A stretch of 5,614 nt of DNA from Oscillospiraceae bacterium (GTDB lineage Bacteria > Bacillota > Clostridia > Oscillospirales > Oscillospiraceae): contig JAFZQQ010000366.1 in the NCBI GenBank assembly GCA_017620315.1, positions 1 to 5,614 of the forward strand, read 5' to 3'. Each line of letters starts with the position of its first letter. Position 1 is the stretch's first letter. The notes beneath the pieces are model-generated. The model did not search any database. It was not told the DNA's origin and worked only from the letters and a program-made list of their open reading frames with translations. The translations under genes were made by a program, and so were the position numbers. Shown here piece after piece: positions 1 to 5,614 of the stretch.

Positions 1-422
1 TAGACCGTCTCGCCCTCCTTCGAACCGTTGACCTGATACATATAATCCTGCACCAGCTCAAAATCGATCTTGACGACCTCCCCCGCCTTGTACGCGCGGT
101 CAAGGTCTATGCGCGCATAGCTGCCGCCGTCGGAGGAGTATTCTATCTTGTTCACGGCATGGCTCTTGCCCTTCATCGAAACGTACTTGCTGTTCGGGAT
201 GCCTATCTTGACCCAGGTGAGCGGCCCTTCGGAGGTGGAGTCGAGCACCTTCCATTCTATGTGGTACCTCATGCGCAGCGTGGCGTCCTCGTTCACGTCG
301 ACCGTGACCTCGAAGTACAGTATCTCGTCGAGCTCCTTCGCAGCCTCGGCGCAGGGCGCCATGACCGGCAGCAGGAACAGGAGACACAGTATCGAAAGCA
401 ATACGATTTTACACTTTTTCAT
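1..422 (-). CDS. Exported protein with beta-rich ectodomain, DUF2207-like N-terminus (3' end outside window)
   Basis: Seen: an open frame from an ATG at 422 down to the left edge, 140 residues so far with no stop. It begins MKKCKIVLLSILCLLFLLPV, a classic Sec signal peptide: Lys-Lys n-region, hydrophobic core at about residues 6-22, and an Ala-Glu-Ala site that predicts cleavage near residues 27/28. Cys24 follows a proline, so it does not make a good lipobox. The mature part alternates charged and hydrophobic residues (FEVTVDVNEDATLRMRYHIEW at about 37-57), typical of beta strands. The start is fixed by AGGGGG (435-430), 7 bases upstream and inside the end of the radical SAM gene. Only four bases separate that gene's stop from this ATG, so translation is probably coupled. 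Known: DUF2207-type membrane-anchored proteins open with a similar strand pattern after the signal peptide. Inferred: an extracytoplasmic protein, perhaps membrane anchored further downstream. Function unknown; family assignment is weak because the C-terminus is missing. Confidence 0.85.
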   Translation of the reverse strand, partial: MKKCKIVLLSILCLLFLLPVMAPCAEAAKELDEILYFEVTVDVNEDATLRMRYHIEWKVLDSTSEGPLTWVKIGIPNSKYVSMKGKSHAVNKIEYSSDGGSYARIDLDRAYKAGEVVKIDFELVQDYMYQVNGSKEGETV

Positions 423-426
423 GCCC

Positions 427-1809
427 TCACCCCCTGTTTTCCGACTTGATTATCCTCAGCGGGCATTCGCAGCGCATCTGCGCTGCGAACTCGCGTCTGA
501 GCCGGCATTGTTCGCCGTTCCAGATCTGTTTCCATTCGTCGGTGAGCATATTGCCGAGCGCCTCGCCGCTCAGCCAGCTCTGGCATGGAACAACGCTGCC
601 GCCGGGAGTGATCGCCATGTTGCTCAGGCACGCGCCGCAATTGGGCGTTGTGATCCCAAGCTCCCTGCAAAAGGCGTCGTCGACCCAGCCGGGCGAGGTA
701 AAGCTTATCTCCATCCCGTTTGCAAAGCAGTATTCCACGCTCTCCTTCAAGATCTCGCGAACCTCCGCATTCGTAAGCTGCAGACGTTCGGATTCGTCCT
801 TTGCCGCATTGCCAGTGGTGATCAGTCCCGAGCAGGTGACATAGATAACGCCCTTCTCATGGAGAAAACGCAGGGTGTCCACATAATTCCGGTTGAGCGT
901 GCACAGCGGGGTGTTGACGCTGAGGCTTATGCCGGCCTCAAGCGCGTTCTCGATCCCCTCCACGGTATCCCGGAAGTGCGCCGCGCCGACAAGCCTGTTG
1001 TGTATTTCCTCTTCGGACGAATAGAAGGTGATCTGCACGCTGTCCAGCGACGCCCTCTTCAGCTCTGCGCAATAATCCTTTGTAAGCCGGATCCCGTTGG
1101 TATTCAGTCGTGTTACGAACCATTTCGCATAGCTGATCAGCTCAGGAAGATCCTCGCGCAGTGTCGGCTCCCCGCCGGTAAAGGTCAGCTGCGGGATGCA
1201 AACGGCACGGCAGCGGTCGATGATCTTCTTCCACTCCTGTGTTGAAAGCTCCTTTTCCCCGGCATGCGCCTGCCCGGCCGCATAGCAGTGCACGCATTTC
1301 TGATTGCAGTTCCAGCTTCCGTCGACGGTCATTGCGCTGACCATCAGGTCCATACGGTGCGGCGCGCGCATCATCGGCGCGTAGTCGCCGATGGTCATGT
1401 ACTCCACCGCGACGTCCGGCGTCTTGCCCCGGGCTATTCGCTCAAAGGTGTCCATGATCGTATGTATGTCGTTTTTGAGCCGTTTCGAGCTGATCAGCGG
1501 ATAGACCTTTTTAACATTCGCGCAGGTCTTTTCGAGAACATTTGCGGCGTCCTCGTCCGTTATGGGTTTTCCGCTGTATTCGTTCAAGCATTCGATGAAC
1601 TCCGTCAGCAGGATGCTCCATGAGGTATTGACCGGTATGACGTCCTGCCCGTTGATTATGGCGACGCTGGCGCCTATCTCATTCTCGCCGGGCTCTGGCG
1701 GCACCAGATGGATGCGCACCACTCCCGGGCCCTCGGGATCCAACGTCGTATGATGCACCTCATTGAAGTGCTGCCTTGCATAATTCAGCTCTCGCCTGGA
1801 GGCCCTCAT
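427..1809 (-). CDS. Radical SAM/SPASM-domain protein with extended N-terminal domain
   Basis: Seen: 460 residues, ATG at 1809, TGA at 427. The radical SAM core starts near residue 155 with Cys168-x3-Cys172-x2-Cys175, which binds the 4Fe-4S cluster that cleaves S-adenosylmethionine. The SAM-binding GGEP motif is at 212-215, and a glycine-containing strand (SGLITTG) lies near 327-333. The C-terminal part carries SPASM/twitch-type cysteines: Cys391-x2-Cys394, Cys409 in a GGSVVPC context, a GN-x-W-x2-IW segment near 419-430, then Cys447-x-Cys449. Known: SPASM radical SAM enzymes usually modify peptides or proteins (PqqE, sactipeptide and sulfatase-maturation families) and are cytosolic and oxygen sensitive. 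The first 150 residues do not belong to the core. Residues about 55-100 (strand, then two helices) could be a PqqD/RRE-like peptide-binding module, but this is only a resemblance. It is the first gene of the leftward unit and overlaps the ribosome binding site of the exported protein. The exact substrate cannot be told from sequence. Confidence 0.93.
   Translation of the reverse strand: MRASRRELNYARQHFNEVHHTTLDPEGPGVVRIHLVPPEPGENEIGASVAIINGQDVIPVNTSWSILLTEFIECLNEYSGKPITDEDAANVLEKTCANVKKVYPLISSKRLKNDIHTIMDTFERIARGKTPDVAVEYMTIGDYAPMMRAPHRMDLMVSAMTVDGSWNCNQKCVHCYAAGQAHAGEKELSTQEWKKIIDRCRAVCIPQLTFTGGEPTLREDLPELISYAKWFVTRLNTNGIRLTKDYCAELKRASLDSVQITFYSSEEEIHNRLVGAAHFRDTVEGIENALEAGISLSVNTPLCTLNRNYVDTLRFLHEKGVIYVTCSGLITTGNAAKDESERLQLTNAEVREILKESVEYCFANGMEISFTSPGWVDDAFCRELGITTPNCGACLSNMAITPGGSVVPCQSWLSGEALGNMLTDEWKQIWNGEQCRLRREFAAQMRCECPLRIIKSENRG
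430..435 (-). promoter_or_regulatory. Ribosome binding site of the exported protein, inside the radical SAM gene end
   Basis: Reading the minus strand, AGGGGG forms the last two sense codons of the radical SAM gene, directly before its TGA. The ATG of the exported protein follows 7 bases later. This placement supports the chosen start and suggests translational coupling: ribosomes finishing the first gene sit on the initiation site of the second. Confidence 0.75.
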
Positions 1810-1817
1810 TTTCCATT

Positions 1818-1824
1818 CCCCCTT
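1818..1824 (-). promoter_or_regulatory. Ribosome binding site of the radical SAM gene
   Basis: On the minus strand AAGGGGG lies 8 bases before the ATG at 1809, a good Shine-Dalgarno match and spacing. It fixes the radical SAM start as the first methionine of the frame. Confidence 0.8.
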
Positions 1825-1841
1825 GGTCGTTTATGACATGG

Positions 1842-1870
1842 ATTATAAAGCATCAAAGCAAAAATGGCAA
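1842..1870 (-). promoter_or_regulatory. Sigma-A-type promoter for the radical SAM/exported protein unit
   Basis: On the minus strand TTGCCA (1870-1865) and a perfect TATAAT (1847-1842) are separated by exactly 17 bases. Transcription should start near 1835, giving a leader of about 25 bases that holds only the ribosome binding site. An ATCAAA/TTTGAT inverted pair (1852-1857 and 1875-1880) flanks the -35 element and could be incidental or an operator. Promoter strength and regulation are inferred, not shown. Confidence 0.72.
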
Positions 1871-1905
1871 CATATTTGATACTCTGTTTTCGGTCAAACT
1901 CGGCG

Positions 1906-1934
1906 TTGATTATTGTAAGAGTATATGTTATAAT
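1906..1934 (+). promoter_or_regulatory. Extended -10 sigma-A-type promoter for the c-di-GMP phosphodiesterase unit
   Basis: TTGATT (1906-1911), a 17-base spacer and TATAAT (1929-1934) form a near-consensus promoter. A TG one base before the -10 (1926-1927) makes it an extended -10 element. Transcription should start near 1941, leaving a leader of about 40 bases, too short for a c-di-GMP riboswitch. The promoter is back to back with the leftward promoter; the two -35 elements are about 35 bases apart, so one bound regulator could affect both. Confidence 0.75.
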
Positions 1935-1941
1935 ATAACAT
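1925..1941. promoter_or_regulatory. Palindrome over the -10 element, candidate operator
   Basis: ATGTTATAATATAACAT is a perfect inverted repeat with 8-base arms around one central A. It covers the whole -10 element of the rightward promoter and the likely transcription start. A dimeric repressor bound here would block RNA polymerase. AT-rich sequence makes such palindromes by chance more often than average, and part of the symmetry comes from the TATAAT itself, so the operator role is a hypothesis. Confidence 0.4.
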
Positions 1942-1973
1942 TATCCTAGGAATTATATCGTTTTTTGCTTAGT

Positions 1974-1977
1974 GAGG
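1974..1977 (+). promoter_or_regulatory. Weak ribosome binding site that decides the phosphodiesterase start
   Basis: GAGG (in AGTGAGG) lies 5 bases before the ATG at 1983 and only 2 bases before the ATG at 1980. The second of the two tandem methionine codons therefore has the better spacing. The in-frame TTG at 1965 has no Shine-Dalgarno sequence at a workable distance. Confidence 0.5.
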
Positions 1978-1982
1978 TTATG

Positions 1983-4568
1983 ATGAACGCCTTGGAAAAA
2001 GACTCCGTACAGGAAACGTCTCAGGCAAAATCCATGCTCGTTGAGCTTATGCTCACGAATTATGACGAGCTGGTCGAGCTTGACTATATCCACGGAAATA
2101 TGCGTAATCTGAAGCACACCGAGGGCAAGCTTTTTGCCCCCGTTGTCGACGCGGACATCCGTGACGTGCGCCGGTACTGCGCGGAGCATATGATACACCC
2201 GGACGATCTGGAGCGCTATCTCGTCGAAAGCGATCCCGCGACCGCCGCATACCGTGTCGAGCATGAGCTTACCCCCGAAAACCACGGCACACACAGGGCG
2301 CGCTTTCGTTTCAAGCAGCTTGGCGGCGGCTGGCGCTGGATGGAGCAGGTCGTTATCAGCGGCTCGTATAACGGCATACCGGACGGCGTGTGTTACATCT
2401 TCCTCTTTGACGTGCAGGACGAGTATGAGACCGCTGTCAAGGCGGAAAAGAAGCCCGACAAAGCGCCGTCGGTCGAAAGCTTCCCGGGTATGCGCGACGA
2501 GATGACGGGGCTGCTGACCAAAAACGCGTTTTTCGCGCGCGCTAAGGAAGCGCTTGACCGCGTCAGGCGCAACTGGTGCGTGATATCCATCGACCTTGAG
2601 CATTTCAAGCTGTTCAACGAATGGTACGGCCGCAAGCACGGCGACCTTCTGCTTGCGCAAACAGGCGCCAAGCTCAACGAAACCGAGGAAAAATGCGACG
2701 GTCTTGCCTGCTACTTCGGGCAGGACGACTTTGCGCTCCTTGTACCCTTCGACATGGATATGATAACCGCGCTCTATTCCGATATTCACGGGCTCATAAA
2801 GGACTACGGCAACTCTGTGGGCTTCATGCCTGCTCTCGGCATTGCGATGTATGACGGCGAATGCACGATAGAGGAGCTTTACGACCGCGCCTCTCTCGCC
2901 GCGCGCTACGCCAAGGAGGACTATCACGCGCGCATCCGAACCTTCGACGTGTCCATGTACCGTCAGACCGAGCAGGATTACAAGATACTCTCCGACTTCC
3001 AGAAGGCGCTTGCAGAGCACGAGCTTTTTATCCAGCTGCAGCCTCAGTGCCAGATCGCCACGCGCCGTGTCGTCGGAGCGGAGTCGCTGGTGCGCTGGAA
3101 ACGCGCGAACGGAGAAATGGTCCCCCCCTCCGTGTTTGTTCCGGTGCTCGAGCGTTACGGTTTCGTCACCGACCTTGACAAATACGTTTGGGAAGAGGTC
3201 TGTATATGGCAGAAAAAGTGGATCGACAAGGGGCATCCGCCCCTGCCGATCTCCGTAAACGTCTCCCAGATCGACATCTTTACGATCGACGTGCCGGATT
3301 TCTTCGACACCCTCATTAAAAAGTACGAGCTTCCCGTCGACGTGATAAAGGTCGAGATAACCGAGTCGGCATATGTTGACAACGACGCAGTCGCGGACAC
3401 TGTGCGCCGTCTTCGCAAAAAGGGCTTTCTCGTGCTTATGGACGACTTTGGAAGCGGCTATTCCTCTCTCAATATGCTCCGAAGCCTCACCGTTGACATC
3501 ATCAAGCTCGACGCGCAGTTCCTGCGTATGACGGGCGATGAAAAGCGCAAGGGCCTTCAGATCATGGAGTCCATAGTCAACCTTGCCAAGACGATGGGCG
3601 TCCCCATCATAGTCGAGGGCGTCGAGACCTGGGAAGAGTGCGAGTTTCTTTCGGGTCTGGGCTGCCGGTACGTGCAGGGTTTCTTCTTCTATCGCCCGAT
3701 GGGAACCGAGGACTACGAAAAGCTCATCAGCGACCCGCACAACATCGACACCGAGGGTTTTCTTTTCAAAAGCAAGGAGCAGTTCCACACCCGCGAGTTC
3801 CTGGACGAAAACGTGTTCAGCGACGCGATGCTCAACAACATTCTCGGCCCTGTCGCGTTTTTCGTGCTCCACGGCAAAAACACGGATATCGTTCGCTTCA
3901 ATCAGCAGTTTTCCGACGAGCTCAACGCTCCGGAGTTGATTGAGAACCCCAAATCCGTGCAAAGGCTCATCGTTCGCGAGGATATACCGCAGTTCTATAA
4001 TCTGTGCAAGCTCGCCGAGCTTGACCCTCTTTCCGGCGCAAGCGGAGTCATCCGCTTTAACGGCCCCGACGGTATGGCGCGTCAGCTTCAGCTGCAGCTG
4101 TTCTTCCTCGAGGCGGACGAGAACGGCAAGCGCTTCTACGGTTCCGTGCACGACATCACGCAGATGATGATGCGGACCAGCCGCATGCAGCTGCTCTCGC
4201 GCGTCTCGCCGGACAGCGTGATATTCCTCAGTCAGAAGGACGATGGCGATTGGAACGCGCAGGTTGCCATCCACGGGCTCGCAAAACCGATAGGAATCAA
4301 TCAGGCAGAGCTTGAATACGAGCTGAACAACCGCAGCTTCTTCAATCGCATTGCCGAATCCGACCGCGGTTGGCTCTATGAGCTGGTAAACAGCTCGGGC
4401 CTGCAGCTTGAGGATTTTTCTCCTCCATTTACTCTGAGATGCTCCGGTGGGGGAAGCATAAAGCTTTGCGTAGGCATCGACCATATACAGGACGCTGTCA
4501 GCGGCGTGGAGTATCTTGTTATACTCCGTCAAGTGCCTTTTGAGGAGCAGCAGGCGGCAGAGGCATAG
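1983..4568 (+). CDS. PAS-GGDEF(degenerate)-EAL-PAS protein, predicted cyclic-di-GMP phosphodiesterase
   Basis: Predicted cytosolic enzyme that hydrolyses c-di-GMP to pGpG; no signal peptide or membrane segment is seen in its 861 residues. Order: PAS-like sensor about 27-148 (GGGWRWMEQVVISG at 114-127); GGDEF domain about 171-326; EAL domain about 333-583; second PAS-like domain about 605-735, ending in the PAS-typical GSVHDIT; and a last domain, 737-861, possibly another PAS fold. The GGDEF signature reads GQDDF (246-250), and there is no RxxD inhibitory site just before it, so cyclase activity is doubtful, although Asp204, Asn212 and Asp221 of the nucleotide pocket remain. The EAL domain looks active: Glu367 (motif ESL), Asn426, Glu458, Asp487-Asp488 in DDFGSGYSSL, Lys508, Glu545 in EGVE and Gln565-Gly566 are all present. 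Known: in such hybrids a degenerate GGDEF can bind GTP and tune the EAL domain. The start is ATG 1983, with 1980 as alternative. It leads the rightward unit, followed after 36 bases by the Sel1 gene. Confidence 0.93.
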   Translation: MNALEKDSVQETSQAKSMLVELMLTNYDELVELDYIHGNMRNLKHTEGKLFAPVVDADIRDVRRYCAEHMIHPDDLERYLVESDPATAAYRVEHELTPENHGTHRARFRFKQLGGGWRWMEQVVISGSYNGIPDGVCYIFLFDVQDEYETAVKAEKKPDKAPSVESFPGMRDEMTGLLTKNAFFARAKEALDRVRRNWCVISIDLEHFKLFNEWYGRKHGDLLLAQTGAKLNETEEKCDGLACYFGQDDFALLVPFDMDMITALYSDIHGLIKDYGNSVGFMPALGIAMYDGECTIEELYDRASLAARYAKEDYHARIRTFDVSMYRQTEQDYKILSDFQKALAEHELFIQLQPQCQIATRRVVGAESLVRWKRANGEMVPPSVFVPVLERYGFVTDLDKYVWEEVCIWQKKWIDKGHPPLPISVNVSQIDIFTIDVPDFFDTLIKKYELPVDVIKVEITESAYVDNDAVADTVRRLRKKGFLVLMDDFGSGYSSLNMLRSLTVDIIKLDAQFLRMTGDEKRKGLQIMESIVNLAKTMGVPIIVEGVETWEECEFLSGLGCRYVQGFFFYRPMGTEDYEKLISDPHNIDTEGFLFKSKEQFHTREFLDENVFSDAMLNNILGPVAFFVLHGKNTDIVRFNQQFSDELNAPELIENPKSVQRLIVREDIPQFYNLCKLAELDPLSGASGVIRFNGPDGMARQLQLQLFFLEADENGKRFYGSVHDITQMMMRTSRMQLLSRVSPDSVIFLSQKDDGDWNAQVAIHGLAKPIGINQAELEYELNNRSFFNRIAESDRGWLYELVNSSGLQLEDFSPPFTLRCSGGGSIKLCVGIDHIQDAVSGVEYLVILRQVPFEEQQAAEA

Positions 4569-4590
4569 ATCATTATTATTATCAAAGGGA

Positions 4591-4596
4591 AGGAGG
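4591..4596 (+). promoter_or_regulatory. Strong ribosome binding site of the Sel1-repeat gene
   Basis: AGGAGG, within a longer purine run (GGGAAGGAGGTG), lies 8 bases before the GTG at 4605. This consensus site is what selects the GTG start over any later ATG. The 36-base gap after the phosphodiesterase stop shows no hairpin terminator and no promoter, so both genes probably share a transcript. Confidence 0.85.
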
Positions 4597-4604
4597 TGCG
4601 CATC

Positions 4605-5614
4605 GTGGAATTCTTTCGCTGTGACAATCCGGACTGCGGCTTTCTGACGCCCGGCCCGGAGCCCGATGTGTGCCCCCGCTGCGGGGGCGAGCTGTTCCTT
4701 CCCGTTGATGAGGACGAGCTTGAAGGCGGGGATCTGCTTGAGCTTTCCGACTACGCGCACGACAACGGCTCCGACCGTGACGCGCTGAACTACATCAAAC
4801 GCGCAATGGAGTTGGAATATCCCGCAGCCTACTATCGTATGGGCGTGTGCTTTCTTCTCGGCAAGTTAGGGGTCGAGACCGACGTTCAAAAGGCGATATC
4901 CTGCTTTCGCACCGTTGCCGAAATGGGCGATCCCTCCGGTTGGAGCGCGCTCGCCCAGCTTTATCAGGAGGGCAACGGCTTTGACCGCGACGCCGTTAAA
5001 AGCTTTGAGCTGTTCCACAAGGCGGCGGACGCTGACTATCCGCCCGCAATATGCGCCCTCGGGCTGTGCTATGAAACGGGCGAGGGCGTTGAGCAGAGCT
5101 GGGAGGAGGCGGCCAGTCTCTACCGGCGGGCGGCCGATATGGGCAACGCCCGCGCCCAGTGCAACCTTGCGTGGTGCTATGAGAACGGCAAGGGCGTCGA
5201 TCAAAGCTGGGGCGACGCCGTATACTGGTATTCCATGTCCGCCGAGCAGCGTTTTCCCCGCGCCATGTGCAATCTCGGAATGTGCTACGAAAACGGCCAT
5301 GGCGCTCAGCAGAGCTGGGAACGCGCCGCAAAGCTATATTCCGCCGCGGCAGACCGCGGTTACCCGCCCGCCCAGTGCAATCTTGCCTGGTGCTTCAAGG
5401 AGGGCAAGGGCGTCGAAAAAGACGTCGCCCATGCGCTTGCGCTGTACCACTCCGCCGCCGCTGCGGGCGACGCGCGCGCGATCTGCACGCTGGGGCTGCT
5501 GTATGAGCGGGGCGACGGAGTCAGGCGTGACGAGGAGCTTGCCTTCAGGCTCTACACTCAGGCAGCCGAGCTTGGCCATCTGACCGCCTATTGTTCCATT
5601 GGGCTTTGCTATGA
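4605..5614 (+). CDS. Zinc-ribbon and Sel1-repeat protein (3' end outside window)
   Basis: Seen: an open frame from GTG 4605 to the right edge, 336 residues so far. The N-terminus holds a four-cysteine zinc ribbon (Cys6-x4-Cys11 and Cys23-x2-Cys26, the latter in CPRCGG), followed by an acidic linker (about 34-48). A degenerate first Sel1 unit lies at about 44-73, then at least eight Sel1 units follow, nearly all of exactly 36 residues and starting at 74, 111, 147, 183, 219, 255, 291 and 327. The consensus is A-x-C-N-L-G/A-x-C-Y-E-x-G-x-G-V, then A-x-x-x-Y-x-x-A-A-x-x-G. Known: Sel1 repeats are TPR-like helical pairs that stack into a solenoid and bind other proteins, often in signalling. No signal peptide, so probably cytosolic. 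Inferred: a scaffold or adaptor, perhaps for the c-di-GMP phosphodiesterase encoded just upstream. No enzymatic domain is visible in the part present; one could follow beyond the edge. Confidence 0.9.
   Translation, partial: MEFFRCDNPDCGFLTPGPEPDVCPRCGGELFLPVDEDELEGGDLLELSDYAHDNGSDRDALNYIKRAMELEYPAAYYRMGVCFLLGKLGVETDVQKAISCFRTVAEMGDPSGWSALAQLYQEGNGFDRDAVKSFELFHKAADADYPPAICALGLCYETGEGVEQSWEEAASLYRRAADMGNARAQCNLAWCYENGKGVDQSWGDAVYWYSMSAEQRFPRAMCNLGMCYENGHGAQQSWERAAKLYSAAADRGYPPAQCNLAWCFKEGKGVEKDVAHALALYHSAAAAGDARAICTLGLLYERGDGVRRDEELAFRLYTQAAELGHLTAYCSIGLCY
4824..5614 (+). repeat. In-frame 108-bp tandem repeats encoding Sel1 units
   Basis: Units begin at 4824 (111 bp, one extra codon), 4935, 5043, 5151, 5259, 5367, 5475 and 5583 (cut by the edge). 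Similarity is at protein level; the DNA copies have diverged mostly at third codon positions, so this is an old duplication series held by selection. The units at 5043, 5151 and 5259 share a Gln-Ser-Trp motif that the others lack, which marks them as the most recently related copies. Confidence 0.85.

Noticed and set aside
345..356. Lipoprotein signal (Cys24) in the exported protein.
   Set aside because: Proline sits directly before the cysteine, which breaks the lipobox; the Ala-Glu-Ala site just after it fits ordinary signal peptidase I.
148..1245. A 365-codon open frame on the plus strand opposite the radical SAM gene.
   Set aside because: The minus strand carries the full radical SAM and SPASM cysteine motifs. 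The plus frame has no known motif, spans two genes and has no ribosome binding site of note.
1806..1853. A 15-codon minus-strand frame whose stop overlaps the radical SAM start (ATGA), a possible precursor peptide.
   Set aside because: Its ATG lies upstream of the -10 element of the predicted promoter, so it would not be on the transcript, and it lacks a ribosome binding site.
1965..1967. TTG as an alternative start of the phosphodiesterase.
   Set aside because: No Shine-Dalgarno sequence at a workable distance, whereas GAGG is suitably placed before ATG 1983.
1935..1982. A c-di-GMP riboswitch in front of the phosphodiesterase gene.
   Set aside because: The leader is only about 40 bases and lacks the paired stems such riboswitches need.
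1953..4760. A 935-codon open frame on the minus strand, opposite the whole phosphodiesterase gene.
   Set aside because: The plus strand shows clear PAS, GGDEF and EAL motifs. The antisense product has no recognisable domain, is rich in His, Val, Leu and Arg as expected from a mirror of biased codons, and runs across a gene boundary and the promoter leader. It is a shadow.
5612..5614. TGA at the very right edge as a stop codon of the Sel1 gene.
   Set aside because: It is out of frame; the last complete codon is TAT at 5610-5612, and the repeat pattern predicts a Glu or Asp codon next.

Overview
The window looks like chromosomal DNA from an anaerobic Firmicute of the class Clostridia, probably an Oscillospiraceae/Ruminococcaceae-like gut bacterium. 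That is an inference from moderately GC-rich coding sequence, AT-rich sigma-A-type promoters, purine-rich ribosome binding sites (AGGAGG, AGGGGG), a SPASM radical SAM enzyme and a PAS-GGDEF-EAL protein. No mobile element, RNA gene or CRISPR array is visible. Coding density is high, with four genes in two divergent units.

Left unit, minus strand, read right to left from a promoter near 1842-1870. The first gene is a 460-residue radical SAM/SPASM protein (1809 to 427) with an unusual N-terminal region of about 150 residues. Four bases after its stop comes an exported protein (422 to the left edge, incomplete) with a clear Sec signal peptide and a beta-rich ectodomain. The ribosome binding site of the second gene lies inside the last codons of the first, so the two are almost certainly co-expressed. 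A modification enzyme paired with an exported protein is a plausible functional pair, but the substrate cannot be named from sequence.

The divergent intergenic region (1810-1982) holds two good back-to-back sigma-A promoters. The rightward one is an extended -10 promoter whose -10 element sits inside a nearly perfect 17-bp palindrome, a candidate operator.

Right unit, plus strand. The first gene (1983-4568) encodes an 861-residue cytosolic cyclic-di-GMP protein. Its order is PAS-like sensor, degenerate GGDEF domain (GQDDF), EAL domain with all catalytic residues, PAS-like domain, and a last uncharacterised domain. It is predicted to break down c-di-GMP under sensory control. Thirty-six bases later, behind a strong ribosome binding site, a GTG-started gene encodes a zinc-ribbon plus Sel1-repeat protein that runs off the right edge. 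The spacing and the absence of a terminator suggest one operon in which the repeat protein is a scaffold or partner for the phosphodiesterase; this pairing is inference.

The strongest candidates for something undescribed are the phosphodiesterase/zinc-ribbon-Sel1 pair and the radical SAM/exported-protein pair. Neither is proved by sequence alone.
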